This document shows positions 37,289-50,535 of a stretch of 64,000 nucleotides of DNA, piece by piece. Position numbers and translations under genes: made by a program. The DNA comes from Hermatobates lingyangjiaoensis. Taxonomy: Eukaryota; Arthropoda; Insecta; Hemiptera; Hermatobatidae. The stretch lies in NCBI GenBank assembly GCA_026182355.1, contig JAPFBL010000001.1:2232001-2296000 (forward strand). Direction: 5' to 3'. The notes beneath the pieces are model-generated. The model was not told the DNA's origin, did not search any database, and saw nothing but the letters and a program-made list of their open reading frames with translations. Each line of letters opens with the position of its first letter. Position 1 is the first letter of the stretch.

Positions 37289-39245
37289 GCTATAAATTTG
37301 TAGCAAAATTGCACCTACTCAATGAGTTAGATTGACAGATTGTTACCTCAGATAGTGCATTATAACCCTTGCTGTTCATTGTTATAATACATATAACTGG
37401 TAATACATATACCATTGTATAATAGTATATTATAACCAAAAAACGGCGGCCATAATGGGTGAAATATGGAGCTTCTGAAAAAGATATTTCAAGGACTAAA
37501 GTCTTTGTTTTCCCTTTATTCTTGAAACATCATATATATTTCATACATGAATAAAGTTTAATAAATTCAAACAGCTTTCCTTTATTGAAAAATTTGTTCA
37601 AAAGTAAAATTCAAACTAACTTTCTTGAGGAATTAGTTTAAAAATAAAGTTTATGCAATCCGAGGAATTAGTTCATTTCTTGTTTTACCATTAGTTTTAC
37701 TTTATTTGTATATTCGTACATTTATCAAAGCATGTTTTCTGTTATTTTGATTTCATTTCTTTAACTGAGTACATGTGTATTATTTTTATGAATACATGAA
37801 TACTCTGACTTCGTGCATTTATATTGTTTAAAACAAATGATAAAGAAAATATTTTTGCCCTGTACGAAAATTAACAGCCAAGCGCTATTAAACATCATTT
37901 AAGCGTTTCTTTCTTCAAGCTTATTTAAACAAAAATACAGTACTGTTCTATTAACCAACCAATAGACTCTGATTCTAAAATATTTAAAATTTTATTACAT
38001 TTTATTTCCTACTTTTATTGAGCATGGACTCAATATATTCTCAGATTTTTGTTTTATCAGGTAGAAGTTAATAGTATCTCATTTTACCGTTATGAACGTG
38101 TTTATACATTAAATGTGTTTATACTTTTATAAACTCTATCCAAAACTTCATAAACATTTATTGCACAATAATAATTTTGTACGAGTCATATAAATTTGAA
38201 CTTTCTTTTACTATTAGAAGAGTAAAAGAAATTATTTACTCTTTTACCCATAAGTACTACCAAATATGATTTTTATGTTTTACTTTTGTATAAAACTTAA
38301 TTTTATCAACTCAGTTTCTTAGTGGTAGGAAAGAACAAGCTTTCAAAATTAATAATAATCTGTTAGATCTGTCCCATATTCATAATCATTTTGATTGCCA
38401 ACTATCACCCTTGATATCAGACATGAGATTAAAAACACCAAACATTGTTTCAGTATACTTGAAACATCTGAATCTATAAGAAATTTAAAACTAAATATTT
38501 TGAAAGAATACTATTTCTCATACAGCAATTTAAAAATATGTAAGGATATTTTTTCTACAGATTTTAGTTCGTTATAAATAAGAATTGGATAGACGATGTT
38601 ATCGATATCCACTTGTGTTTACAATCAATTAAATTTTGTTTATATCAAAATTCCAAGCTAATGAAATAATTTGTGAAGTGATAAATCTTATATTTGTTTT
38701 CCCGTTTGAATAGATTAAACGTTATTAAAATTACAGTTTTCTCTGTGAGTTGGCCTATTTTTTTACAATTATTTGGAATGGCTAATTCGTAGCTTTAAAT
38801 CATATTAATAGATCGTACAGCCATACTTCACACAGAAGCAGGGGTACTTTGATCGGGTACTTTGAAGGATTGATTTTCAACTAGAATTTTACTTGAAGTT
38901 CTAATTCAAGTTGGACAACGTTCGAAACCGAAAGTTTCGAACTTTAACTCCGGTACTCGAGACAAGACGGTATCATTTACTAACGTGGTGGTATCCATTG
39001 GCCTCTGGACTTCTTAAAATTTCCACATATTTATCACAAGCTTCAATCAAAACTGATGTCACCTGTTTATTATTATTATTGAATCATAGTGATTAAGAAG
39101 ATATTCAGGTTCTAAGCATATTTACTAATTGTTCTATCCAAACATGCCAAAACAAAAAAACCTATTGAACTGCAAATAGTTTCGGGATAAGAAAATATGA
39201 GAAAATTTGACTAGTTAGTACAATTCAAATGCAAATATTATTGAA

Positions 39246-39415
39246 GAAAATGAAGAAAGGCAAAATAGAATAAACAATTGAAACAAACAGAAGGGAAAAC
39301 AATGGAAAAATTCATGTCTGATGATATAAAGAAAATGAAGAAAGGCAAAATGGAATAAACAATTGAAACAAACAGAAGGGAAAACAATGGAAAAATTCAT
39401 GTCTGATGATATAGT
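39246..39415 (+). repeat. Tandem duplication, 2 x 85 bp
   Basis: Units 39246-39330 and 39331-39415 each start GAAAATGAAGAAAGGCAAAA and differ at a single inner position (tagaa versus tggaa). 85 is not a multiple of 3, so the duplication is not coding; high identity implies a recent event. Confidence 0.95.
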
Positions 39416-40479
39416 CGGAAACAAAAAGTTTCCAGAAAAGCTGTCCTTTTTAGCATTTCTGTTAATACTTTAAATAAAAAGCAAACCAAATTAAAAATGG
39501 ACTTTTCTTCATACTTGGGTACACCTAATTAAAAAGTCTCAGGTTATAAACCTTGTTACTTTTATTCCATACAATTTTTGAGTAAAATAATATGTTTTAT
39601 TGAGTATTAATTTTCTTATTAAACTAATTATCAGTGAGTTTCAAAATATGTTTTCCTTAGAGTAAAGTTACATATAGACTTCTCAGTTTGTTATGTGTAT
39701 TGAAAAGGAAAATTAATAAGCAGTAAATGAATTTTTACTTAAGTTACATTCTGTAGTCAATATTAATTCATGTATTTAATTTTAATATATAAGCTAAATT
39801 ATTTATAAATAAAACATTTTTATTTTATAAATAATAAATACTAATGAGATAATTATTTCAAAGGACGAAGTATGTTATTTAAAATAAATATTTGCATTGT
39901 TTTAAAAATATTTTGAGAATTCTTTTCATTTTAATAGTCATTAATTTAAAATTTTGAAGGAATCGGTTCATTAAATTATTGTAAAACGAAAATTATTTAG
40001 ATTTAACTCGGTGAGCACTAGATTTATATATTTACAAGGGAACGGTTCAAAAGCATTGATACAACTAAACGATTTTGAAGATTCTCCACCAACAGAACTA
40101 CAGCAATTGTCGCTTGTCTCATTAACTTAATCTACATTATGTCTTGAAAATGCAAATCAGAATAATTTTAAAACAAAGTTAAGAAATTTTTAAATAATAA
40201 TCTGAGTTTTTGTTATATCAGCTTCTTGATAATTAATGTAAAATGTTTCATAAATCCATATAAAATTACAGAACTTTGAAAATTTGGTCAACTAAGTGTT
40301 ATCAATGAATAAATTATGTACTTAGAAATAGGAACTATTTTTTATGGCAAGGACAAAACATAGATTGATTATATGTTAATTGGAAGTGGTGAACTTGCGG
40401 TTAGAACACAAAGAAGATATTACAAGCAAATGTTTATTTCTGCAGTATTGAAGTTATGATTTTCATTTTTAGTATTTGG

Positions 40480-40880
40480 AATTGTTTAGGAAAAGCAAAG
40501 AGCAGAGGTTTGGAGGTGGTTATTGCGGGTAGGTTACAAGATATAAAGGTTATGCAAATTTTTGTTAATTAGCTGTTTGGAGGGTAGAGGGGCGTTCATT
40601 GGCTGAGGACGGTTGGAGCCAGTTAGTTGTGGAGGCTGGACCAACTCAGGGTGTAATGGTCCGTGTACTACATAGGGCAGGACGGGACGCTAAGCGTTTA
40701 AGCCAATTTTAAGACGGGATTACCCGGTCTCCCGGGCCAGCGGTAATTATCATCCCTCGGGCCAACTCTGCCAGAACACATAAAACCCATTAGGGCTGCC
40801 ATCCCAGGCTCAAGGCACCCTCTCCTTCCTAGCACACCGGCCCTTCCTCTCAATCTCAAATATTCATCCCTTCTCTTATC
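40480..40880. promoter_or_regulatory. Candidate regulatory island, about 400 bp, with octamer and GGGATTACCC
   Basis: Among the highest GC in the window. Sites: ATGCAAAT octamer at 40552-40559, GTTAATTAGC near 40563, GGGATTACCC at 40716-40725 (Otx/Bicoid-type GGATTA), GGTAATTATCATCC near 40742, CCCATTAGGGC near 40788. No exon is visible. An enhancer role in eye/head or neural tissue is speculation. Confidence 0.47.
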
Positions 40881-42316
40881 CTCAGATATAGTTTAAAACC
40901 TGTAAAGAACATTTTTTGTTCAACTTAATGGAAATGTATGATTTTTATATTCAACAACATAAATGATCTTATTTCTTTATTTACATTAATTACACATTAT
41001 TGCATTACTGTTAGTAATATATTACTACAGCTATAATATAAAAATTTAAAATGCCCTTTTTTATGTCAAATTTTATTCCAAGATGTGATTTTTCACAATT
41101 AACTAAAACGTTTTTGAATACTAAGTGATTTAAGTATTCACCATTAATTGAATGAGATTCAACTGAAAATTTAACTTGGGTAAACATGATAATGAATCAT
41201 TAATTTATGTATAAATAGAATGATACTTTATCCAACATTAAAAGTTGAATGATTTTACATTTTAACAATTCAAAAATAATGTTTTACTGGGTTACTAATT
41301 ACTTTATAGTTTTATCAATATGTTCGTAATTATTTTATATGGTCAACATGTCAAAACTATTTTTTATGTACAAACAAAACAATAATAATAGTCAACAAAA
41401 CAACAAAAAATACCGGGAAAACATAACATAGAATATATAAAGACATAACTGCATTTTTTTTTAAAGCTACCATTTTAACAAAAGTCGTAATTTGTATTTC
41501 GCTTCAAATTATTGTTGTAATTTTATATCAAATGAGGTTAGATATACAAAAAATTTATTTTAACCTGATGACCTGAAAAGCAGTTTTAAAACTTTACAAC
41601 ACAAATGAATTAAAATATTAAACACGCTATGACTTAAATTATTTAATATTTTTAATGATTCTTCTAATTAATTATTCTCTGATAATATCCAAAGTGATTT
41701 AAATGTTCAAAAAGTATACTTACTAATAAAATTTACTATCAAAATTTCAATAAGAAATTATTGCCAAAAATTTAGTTGATAATTCTACTTGGATGATTGA
41801 AGTATAACAGTTTGGCTTCCCATTAATACTCGTACTTCAGTGTTAATGTAAATAGTTAATTATCTGGCAAACATTTCCATAAATTGAATTTCATTTGCAT
41901 CCTTTTCTAATTGGTTTGTCCTTAACAAGTCAATAATTATATACTGATACACTTTTCCATTTTGATGATGGTATCTGTTTTCCTTCCAAAAAAAGAAGTA
42001 AAATGAGTTACGTTTCCTGTTTAAAACCTTGGTCTCACAGAATTTATAAAATAGTGGCCACCAGGTTAGGCGAAAACATACAATATGCGATGCAAACTTG
42101 CTTAGCATAATTTCTAATTATTAAAATATAAATATAGAAATTTATTGATGCATTTTTAACGAAAAAATAAATCTATAAAAGCCATTAAAAATTATAGTAT
42201 AGAGGTTTTTTTTCTTGTTTTTTGTGGAAGGGTTGGAAACTGACAAAGTCAACAATCCGATGCTGATACCTTGAGAGAATATTGAATTTCCCATTGATTT
42301 TGCATAGGGAGTCCTA

Positions 42317-42415
42317 AATTTTGCCTAACTTCCATTTGAGTAGGGATCTTTAACGGGTACCTGACGTCATAAAGGCTTGGGACCGACAGTTTAACATCTT
42401 CTCCGAGGGACGATT
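42317..42415. repeat. Dispersed repeat, copy 2 (paired with 4618-4715)
   Basis: Contains AATTTTGCCTA, GGGATCTTTAACGGGTACCT and GGACCGACAGTTTAAC. Looks better preserved than copy 1 and may extend left to about 42230. Confidence 0.6.
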
Positions 42416-45400
42416 AAATATATTCGCTCAATAAAACGTATTTTAAATGTACACACATAATTAATAATTAATGTGTTAATTAATAATTAACACATAATTA
42501 ATGCTTGCAGTATTGACTGAAGGTAGTACATGACCCCCACCAAAGCATAAATTCTTGGATAGAGTTCTTTTTCCAAAGTATATTTCTCAAATTATTGATA
42601 TAATTTAAAATTTTATCCCATATCTAATATGGTTCGACGATGTCAATACTTCATGTATGACTTATTAATATGAAAATATTAATTATGTAATACCTATTGT
42701 AGAGTATACTGTATCAATAAACTTTCTCATGCTAGGGTTTATAAGGATTTTTATTTTGGTACTTACGGATTGTAAGTTAACATCAAAGCGAAAGATAGAC
42801 TATCAAAATTCCTGCAATGTTTTTTTCCAATGAATATTGCAACTTTTGAAATAAGAAGCAGCATATTACCGGAATTTATATGAATGAAAAATCAACAAAC
42901 AGGGTTGACCTTCACTTCATGTATGGGAACAACGAAAATGTCTTTAGCTCTTTTAAGACATATAAAGCTCCAGAGATTGATGTTATTACATAAAAAAAAA
43001 TATAAATATGACTATTGCAAAATACTTTTCCTTAAATAATTATGAGTAGATATAAAAACTTATGAAAAAGTTAAAAGTAATATTAATAAAAATTTACTGA
43101 TAAGGGGAATGATTCAGAATAACTTTTAAAATTGTGAACCTGATCTGAATTGTTTGGAAAATTTTATCTATCCACATTGTGTAGATAAGAACTTAATATT
43201 TTTTAAAAAATGGATTATTTTCTCAAGTAGAATTTCAGGGATATCGAAGTTGGATATACTAACCATCCTGTTGGAAGTCCAAGAAATAGTGTAATAGTAC
43301 ATAGTATAATATTTTAAGATTTAAGAACATTTGAATTTTCAAAAATATTTTAAACATAAGTAAAGTGTCAAACTGTTATTATGTAAGTCATAATAAATTT
43401 TAAATTGTTTAATTTAATACATATTAATTAAGCTACGCAACTTTACATTATGCTTGCATTGTATATTTATGTTTGACCAGGCATTGTGTTGATTACAACC
43501 GTTTAAAGAGGAAACATAAACATCATTTTTATTTTTTTGAAAGAAAAACAGGTAGCACATCAAAAAAGAAAAAAAGTGTATCAGTGTAAATTCAAAATGG
43601 GTTTCTTTTGATCAAATCCTCAAGATAGATATCTTAAATTTTAAGAATCATTGGCTAAGAAGCTATTTCAATATGATTGGTATACAATTATTTATTCTGA
43701 AGAAAAATCATAATGCCAATGAAGAGCTGTACGTAAGAATAAGAAATTTCAAAAGCCTTCATAGGGAGCTTCAAACACTGTGAGGTGATGTTAACTCCCT
43801 GTTAAAGCTAGATTATCTTCACTAGCACAGATTGATATAGAGTACCCTGATAATATTTTAAGTGTAGTGGCAGGTAAAGACGGTATTGATACTAAATTAG
43901 TTGGATGTCTGTAGGGATGAAATAAAAATATCAAAAGAAAAAACAAACAAACAAGTTGAACTAACATAAATCATCAAAAGGAGAAAATTTGAGGATCAGT
44001 TTGTTGCTGTAACTTACCCAGCTGATACTAGTATTTAGGAATATTTACTGACTCTAATGGAATAATCATGTTGAGTATATCACGGAAAAGAGCCTTCAAG
44101 TAATTGCTTGACTACAGCTGTCAAACTTCATTTCAATTAAGGTGTGAGGCTCTAAGTAACTATATTTAATCACTTTGATGCTTTCTTACTGTAAGGTACT
44201 GCGTCATTGCTTACATCTTCTATGAAGAAACGAAAGAACGCAGTGAATCTTGGTGCAAGGCTATAGACTTAGGCAGTTCATACATCTCAAGCTTCATACC
44301 CCCAATCTATAAAAAGTCAATGAGTTCATTTTGTTTCTATGAGTCGAGTGATAGAAAACATAACTGTCAAATCTTTAAAGAAACTAGTGGAACAAAAATC
44401 CCATCTACACCAGTTCATAATAACATTGTCCACAAATTCAATACCATTTCGTTTGTCTAATGTTAAAAACATTATAGTCATCTTTTTTCTACATTTTTTT
44501 TCCAGTGTAAGAAGACGTAACTATGAGTATCTAATTCTGTTACATAATCAAACTGGGATTACGTAAATAATAGTTTCTAATCCTTTTCTAATAATTATCA
44601 GTAAATTATATTCCATTTAAATATAATACATTTAGGGCAATTACAGAATTTTAGACATTGATTGTTGTATATCCTAATTTTATGGAAGAATTAGGAAATT
44701 CAGAATCCAATGAATTTCTATTTAGTTAAATTGTCAGTATAGAACTACGAAACAGTCTAACTTCTGTCAAATTTCTGAAAGCTATGAAATTGCTTTGTTA
44801 GTCATGAGTGCAGTTTCTAATATGCCAAGTGTTTAGTACAAATATTACAAATACTGTTTCTATTTAGGTAATATGTTTTACACCTTAAAGATGCCTAAGA
44901 AGTTCAAGAATAGTTGATTAGACCTGATTTAGAATCATTTTGGCAAAATGGCACACCATTGCTAAAGTTGTATGTAATGTTGTGTACGTAACATATCACT
45001 TAGTACATAATCTTGGTACATAAATAATATATTTTATTATTTTAGGAATAATAAAACATTTTTTTCTTGTAGAAAACCTAAAAGAAATTAAACTGTAGTA
45101 CAGAACCGTCTTTATGACTTAACTAAACATAAATTCATCAATTCGGAATTACCAAAAGAGTCCTTTGTGCAAAAGTAGAATATAGTATATTCAATAAAGT
45201 AGGGATCTCTAAGTTTCTATGATTACTGTAATAGGATCACATTAGATAGTGTTAATATTAAAAATCATTTTCAACAAATGTTATTTTGGTGTTGATACTT
45301 ATATTTATTAGATATTTATATTCATGGATTTATGAAGATTTATTTGTTTAATGAATAAGTTTTTGACCAATGTGTTTATTTATATTAACAGAATTTTGTT

Positions 45401-45599
45401 ATTATTTAAAAAAATGAACTGACATATATTAAAATAAAATGTTAATTAATGTATATCGTATGAGAAGAAACTGGTAGATATTTACGATGTTTTTTCTATA
45501 TGTTGGTGCAATAGGACGAGGTTTAGGTTCGATTAGAACCAAGATTTAGTGTTAGCTTTGAATAAAAAAATGTATTTATGGTGTCAAGATGACATTTAA

Positions 45600-45730
45600 T
45601 GTGATAATAAAATGTTGGGGCTAAAAGTCTGAGAGAATAGGCTAAGGATGCTATAGTCCGGGAAGAACGTAAGGGGATTCACGTGGTCTCCAACTGCCAA
45701 GCGGCTGACACGCATTTTCAAACTAATTTC
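45600..45730. promoter_or_regulatory. Small candidate regulatory island
   Basis: GC-richer patch (ctccaactgccaagcggctg, cacgtggtctcc). CACGTG E-box near 45681. Weak. Confidence 0.28.
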
Positions 45731-46789
45731 TAAAACTGACATCATTCTTTTAATGCGTTTGTAATATACTTTTCTCAAGTTATGAGTGTTAGTCATACTT
45801 TAATTTTTGTAAACAAGGTAAACAAGTAAGATAGCACATTACGCTATCTTAGCTGAATCATACGTATAAATATAGAATCAAGATCTCTGCAAAATTAATT
45901 ATATGCGTAGAATCAAGAATATCTACATCTTTTGCTGTGATATTATTTCAAATTAAGAAAAATTACTTTATTTTTAGATCTATTTTATCAAATATTGTTT
46001 TTTTTTTTAAAGTACTATAACAGTTGAGCAAAATGTCATCAGTACTGCATAAATGATGAACAATCTATTTCACACTATCACACATAAGTATCAGATATCT
46101 CAATACAGTTAGCAAAAAAAATCTTATGGTTAGTGGGACACGAAGCTGACTGCACTCTTCTAAATTCAAGAGGCACTATAAATGATGCTTATACAATATA
46201 TACATAATTGTTTATTAATATCATAAACAGTAATATATGTACTATTTATTATGGTAATATATATATATATAACTTATATATAATAACTTATTGTTTATGA
46301 CTACTTAATTAAATACAGCTAGAGAAGTGTATGAAAAATATTGTAATATTAACTTATGTAATTAATAAAACTTTAGTTCAATGATTGAAATATATTGTTC
46401 TAATGAGTTGTTTAAGTTATGGAAACAAATTTATTAGTTTGTTGTGCCAGGTAAAATAGGGTTTTGTAAGTCAAGAAATTAGTAGCAGTTTTTTGTTAAA
46501 TAGTCTTCAATTCAGTATAGATTTTCAAAAACTCCTTTGATTTAAGTCAAAAGGAGGAAAACGTTATTGGGCACAATATCTGGCTACTCTTACAATAACT
46601 AAGATATATTGATAAATGCATAAAAAAATAGTAGATGTGTTAACTTTATAAATAACAATTAAAACAGAATTGTTTGACCTTTAAATCACTTCCCAAATTA
46701 AACATTTCTTTATTCTGTTGCGTTTTTTCTTCTTTTTTTTTTTAAAAAAAAACAGGTATTAAAGTGAAGGTAAATCCGTTGATGCTCGT

Positions 46790-47280
46790 TTTATGTTTCA
46801 TAGAAATTCACTTGCTGGGATGTAGTTAGTGAAAGATTGAAGAAAGGAGAGAGGAATTAGCCTTCATGGGTTAAGTGAGAGTGGTGGTTTGTCGAGAGAG
46901 GTAAGCTTTTAGCAGTGTTCAGATCGGAAAATCTCGTCGGAGCTTTAATTCGGGGGTAGTGATTGGCTCAGGCGTCTCATCAAGGTGATGTTGGGAGGCG
47001 ACTGCAAAAGCCTGCCTCTCCAAAAGAACACGTTTGCCCCATTTGCTGTCCCCCCCAACCCTCCATTATTCACCGACCCCTCCACCCGCCCCCCACTTTT
47101 CTTCACTCACTCTCTCTTTTTTATTTATTTATTTATACTCTTTTTTCGTTGGACATCATCCCTATCTGCCCTTGGTTGATATGAGCTGTGAGGCGTGAAG
47201 TCACTTCATCCCTATCACTCTCTCTCTCTCCCTCTCTCCAACAATCTAATGCAACCTCTTTACTCAACCCTCCACCCTTT
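46790..47280. promoter_or_regulatory. Candidate regulatory island followed by pyrimidine-rich tract
   Basis: 46790-47030 is a complex patch (atctcgtcggagctttaatt, gtgattggctcaggcgtctc). 47045-47260 is strongly C/T-rich on the + strand with CTCTCT runs. Overlapping + strand frames (46963-47184 and 46985-47179) are low-complexity Pro/Leu/Ser and not accepted. Confidence 0.38.
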
Positions 47281-49595
47281 GTATCTTCAATTATTTATTA
47301 AAATAAACTTTCTCACATTAACTCACCCTTATTTACAAACAAACAGCATAATAATGTTCTCCGTAAATTGTTCTTTTTAAACTGTTCTGTATCTCAAATA
47401 TGATAAAAAAAACCGTATGTTTCCAAGACATACACGCTTTTATCACAATATTTAAAAATAACCTAGACAATTTTAAAAACTTTTGTCTGTTATAGTTTAC
47501 AAATCATTTAGTTATTATTTATTACGTTTAGGAATAAAAAGTATGAATAGAATTCTTTATTATAATGTTCGGAGTTAATGACAGATTTCTGTATAATAAA
47601 TTCAATGTTAAGCATGAATTTCACAGTAAAGTCTGATGTGATAATAATAGTTAGCGTATTGCATTAACTATTCTTGGAAACGAGCTTGTGTTTTGACAAG
47701 CAGTAATAGATTAAATTTATTTAACTCATTCTATTTTAGTTTAATGTTAAAGTAAAGTAGTGTATGGAGATCTTTGACTAGTGATATGAAGTGAATAACA
47801 AGTATCCAACTTAGAATCTTTGTGGTCCCTAAAAATACTCTTTAGAAATATCTAGTTAAACGTACATATGGATGGTTCGTAGCCAAAAAGTATAAATTAA
47901 ATCAGATTCAAGTTAGATTAAGACCGCAGCTTCTTTGAGGAGGCCTTATTATTTAGATAACAGGCAATTATATATTTTACTATTCTCATAAGTATCCTAA
48001 TGTTTCAATATATATATAATTAAAAGAAAGATTTTGTCTGTATATTGATTAGAACTGTTCATAATTCAACATAGTGAGCTGAAACCTTGACAGTAAATTT
48101 TTTATGTTTGACTTAAAATATAAGCTTTAAATGAATTGGAAATTCAACGTGGAAGTTATGGACTTTTAAGCTGTCTTTAGATAACTTCACAGATATGTTT
48201 ATTTTAAAAGCATACAGGTATAGCAAGTAGGCATTGTTAGTTGATTTCAATTTGATTTGCATTTAACCTCCCAGCAAGAGATAATAGAAAAGGTGTTTCC
48301 GAAGTTTAAGATCTGCCATCTATTCAGAATAACTGGCTGTATAAATAAGCAATGGTCACCCACGTATCATCTCTGATTTTGTGTAAAATACCTTTCAAAG
48401 GCGGGCACGTCTGCTAGTTCTAATATAAAAAAGATAGACATAAACTTGGTCTTGTTTATATTTTATTTTAGAAAAGTCTCACAGTTGGTATGAAATATAC
48501 CACAGTTGTAAAACTATGGATAAACTCATTGTATGTTTACAGATCTAATCAAAAAGTGTTTAATTTTTTAGTTACTCTGGAAGACGTTGGTGTTGTATCT
48601 AGTATTTGAGTTGTATTCATTAAATCTGATTATTTAAGTTGCAATATAGTTAAAATATTAAACATCAATCATGTTACGACTCAATCTGATTTTGATAAAA
48701 CACTCCTTCCACTCCACATCCTAGTGTCATAAATCTTAGTTGTTTTTTTAATTTTTAAATAGTGATTTTTCTCATTAAGTTGGTTTTTATCTTGTTTATA
48801 ATGTGACACTTTTAAAATAAAAATCCTTTTATCGAATACATTTAGCACTGCCTATTACGATATGACTTATTTGGGCCTTTACCCAGAGGTTAATGTAGTA
48901 TGTTTGTGTTGTTTGCAAATCAATAACCAATATCGATAACTATGATTTTTAAATAAATCCAAAACTTTCTAAGGATTACAGTTCATATTTGTAAGAAACC
49001 CATAGCTCTGCGTACATGCTAATGAATCTTCCCTTAATATAACCTTCTGACAATCATCCTAACTTCGTTTGTAAGAATAACGAATTATATTTTATATTTA
49101 TATTTAATGAATAATAAATATAATGTATTATCTATTATTCTGAAAACAACAAACATTCATTGTGCTTGTAATAATTCATACCGTTTCGAAAGAAGCCTGG
49201 AGTAGTGGATAGAATCTGTGCAAAACGAAGTGAATATAAAACTCTTTGAGAATAAACAACATCGCTAACATAAAAACCTTGAATAAATACAATTAATCAA
49301 CATAGCAGTGTTATAGGATAGCAATACTGATGTTGTGATAGTATTAAAGTGGATAATAAAACAAAGTGTAAAAACTGGTCACCTTGTCACTTGAGTTGAC
49401 ACGTTGATACATATCCAGAAATCAAGTGTCTATTGTCCCCACTTCATCATTAGAAATGTGATAAGTATTCTACAACACTGTCACAAATACTGCCAAATCA
49501 ATGCAACACTTCACTCTTACACCAATCCCATGTAACAAACTGAATGCACCCTTAATGAAGATATCCTTCAGTTCATAGCATAATGATCTGAAATT

Positions 49596-49690
49596 TACTT
49601 TTATACCAAAGTACGAAGTAAAAAGTAAACTATATTACAGAATATAATATCTATAATTATATTCAATTAAAATATCATTTAGGTATTCAT
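49596..49690. repeat. Inverted arm, left, of the integrase-containing element
   Basis: The reverse complement of this arm aligns over about 90 bases with 50440-50535 at high identity: TTGAATATAATTATAGAT, ATTCTGTAAT and ACTTTGGTATAAAA occur in both. Confidence 0.88.
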
Positions 49691-49699
49691 GTTTGTTTA

Positions 49700-49745
49700 G
49701 TGGAAAATGAAGTACAGAGGTCAAGTATTTTCCCTTCGAAATTAG
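49700..49745 (+). repeat. Internal direct copy of the integrase tail segment
   Basis: GTGGAAAATGAAGTACAGAG and the next 5 bases are identical to 50265-50289, and both continue to a shared CTTCGAAATT. The copy lies between the left inverted arm and the integrase frame. Confidence 0.85.
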
Positions 49746-49890
49746 TGGTTGTTTTTATCCTGTAATTCGTTAAATTGATATTATGGCATTGACATTTTTT
49801 AAGTTGTGAAACAAAAACATTTGTACTAAGGGCACAAAAGTTATTTGGGCCAATGAATGATTTTGCAGGTGTTTCAAAATATGAATTGAT

Positions 49891-50424
49891 GTGCATGAGC
49901 GCCGCACATTGACAAAACTAGCAGAGTTATGTATACAGGAGTACAACAATACGATTCACAGAGCTACACGATATTCACCTGCTTATCTTCTATACGGGCA
50001 TACAACAGAAATTCAACCAGCTATATTACAAACAGATTATGATTTACATAAAGACAGGCAAGAAGCAATGAATAACTCAGAAGAAATGTATTTGAAAAAT
50101 AAATAGTGAGTGGATAAGAACGGACAAGAACATGAGTTTATCGAAGGTGATATGGTGTTTGTATCCAATGGAAATAAAATTAACAGGAACGAATTGGACG
50201 AAGTAAGAAGTGGTCCTGTTCGAATACAAAGGAAAATTTCGAATACCACATACAATAGTGGACTGTGGAAAATGAAGTACAGAGGTCAACAAGTTTCACT
50301 CTTCGAAATTGACCACTTACTCTTTTCTCAGTGGAAAAAAGAGTCCTCCACATACGGAGATGTAAAACTCAATGACACCGTGCAACCATCTGAAAACTTG
50401 CTGATCAAGATAGAAGCATTTTGA
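49891..50424 (+). pseudogene. Degenerate Ty3/gypsy-type integrase C-terminal fragment
   Basis: One frame runs through this stretch, broken by two adjacent stops at 50104-50109. Before them is LAELCIQEYNNTIHRATRYS and PAYLLYG, the last part of an integrase core; after them EFIEGDMVFVSNGNKINRNE followed by LDEVRSGPVRIQRKI, the basic/SH3-like C-terminal domain seen in gypsy-type polyproteins. In intact elements integrase inserts the DNA copy into the host genome. The DDE catalytic residues, protease, reverse transcriptase and LTRs are all absent. This is a dead remnant about 175 codons long. Confidence 0.75.
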
Positions 50425-50439
50425 CAGATATAACTAACA

Positions 50440-50535
50440 TGAATATCAAAATGATATTTCGATTGAATATAATTATAGATATAATATTCTGTAATGTAGT
50501 TTTCTTTTTACTACGTACTTTGGTATAAAAATAAG
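50440..50535. repeat. Inverted arm, right, of the integrase-containing element
   Basis: Partner of 49596-49690. It lies 16 bases after the end of the integrase frame, so the arm could be the former 3' end of the element. Confidence 0.88.

Noticed and set aside
41860..42108. 82-codon - strand frame with NRYHHQNGKVYQYIIIDLLR
   Set aside because: Composition is somewhat protein-like, but no family is recognised, there is no supporting context, and AT-rich chance is sufficient.
45510..45545. GGTTCGATTAGAACC as a possible tRNA B-box
   Set aside because: No A-box or cloverleaf around it; a short palindrome only.
48395..48425. GGCACGTCTGCTAGTT as a possible LINE/SINE 3' end
   Set aside because: Resembles ends of some insect repeats, but no body, tail repeats or duplication could be made out.
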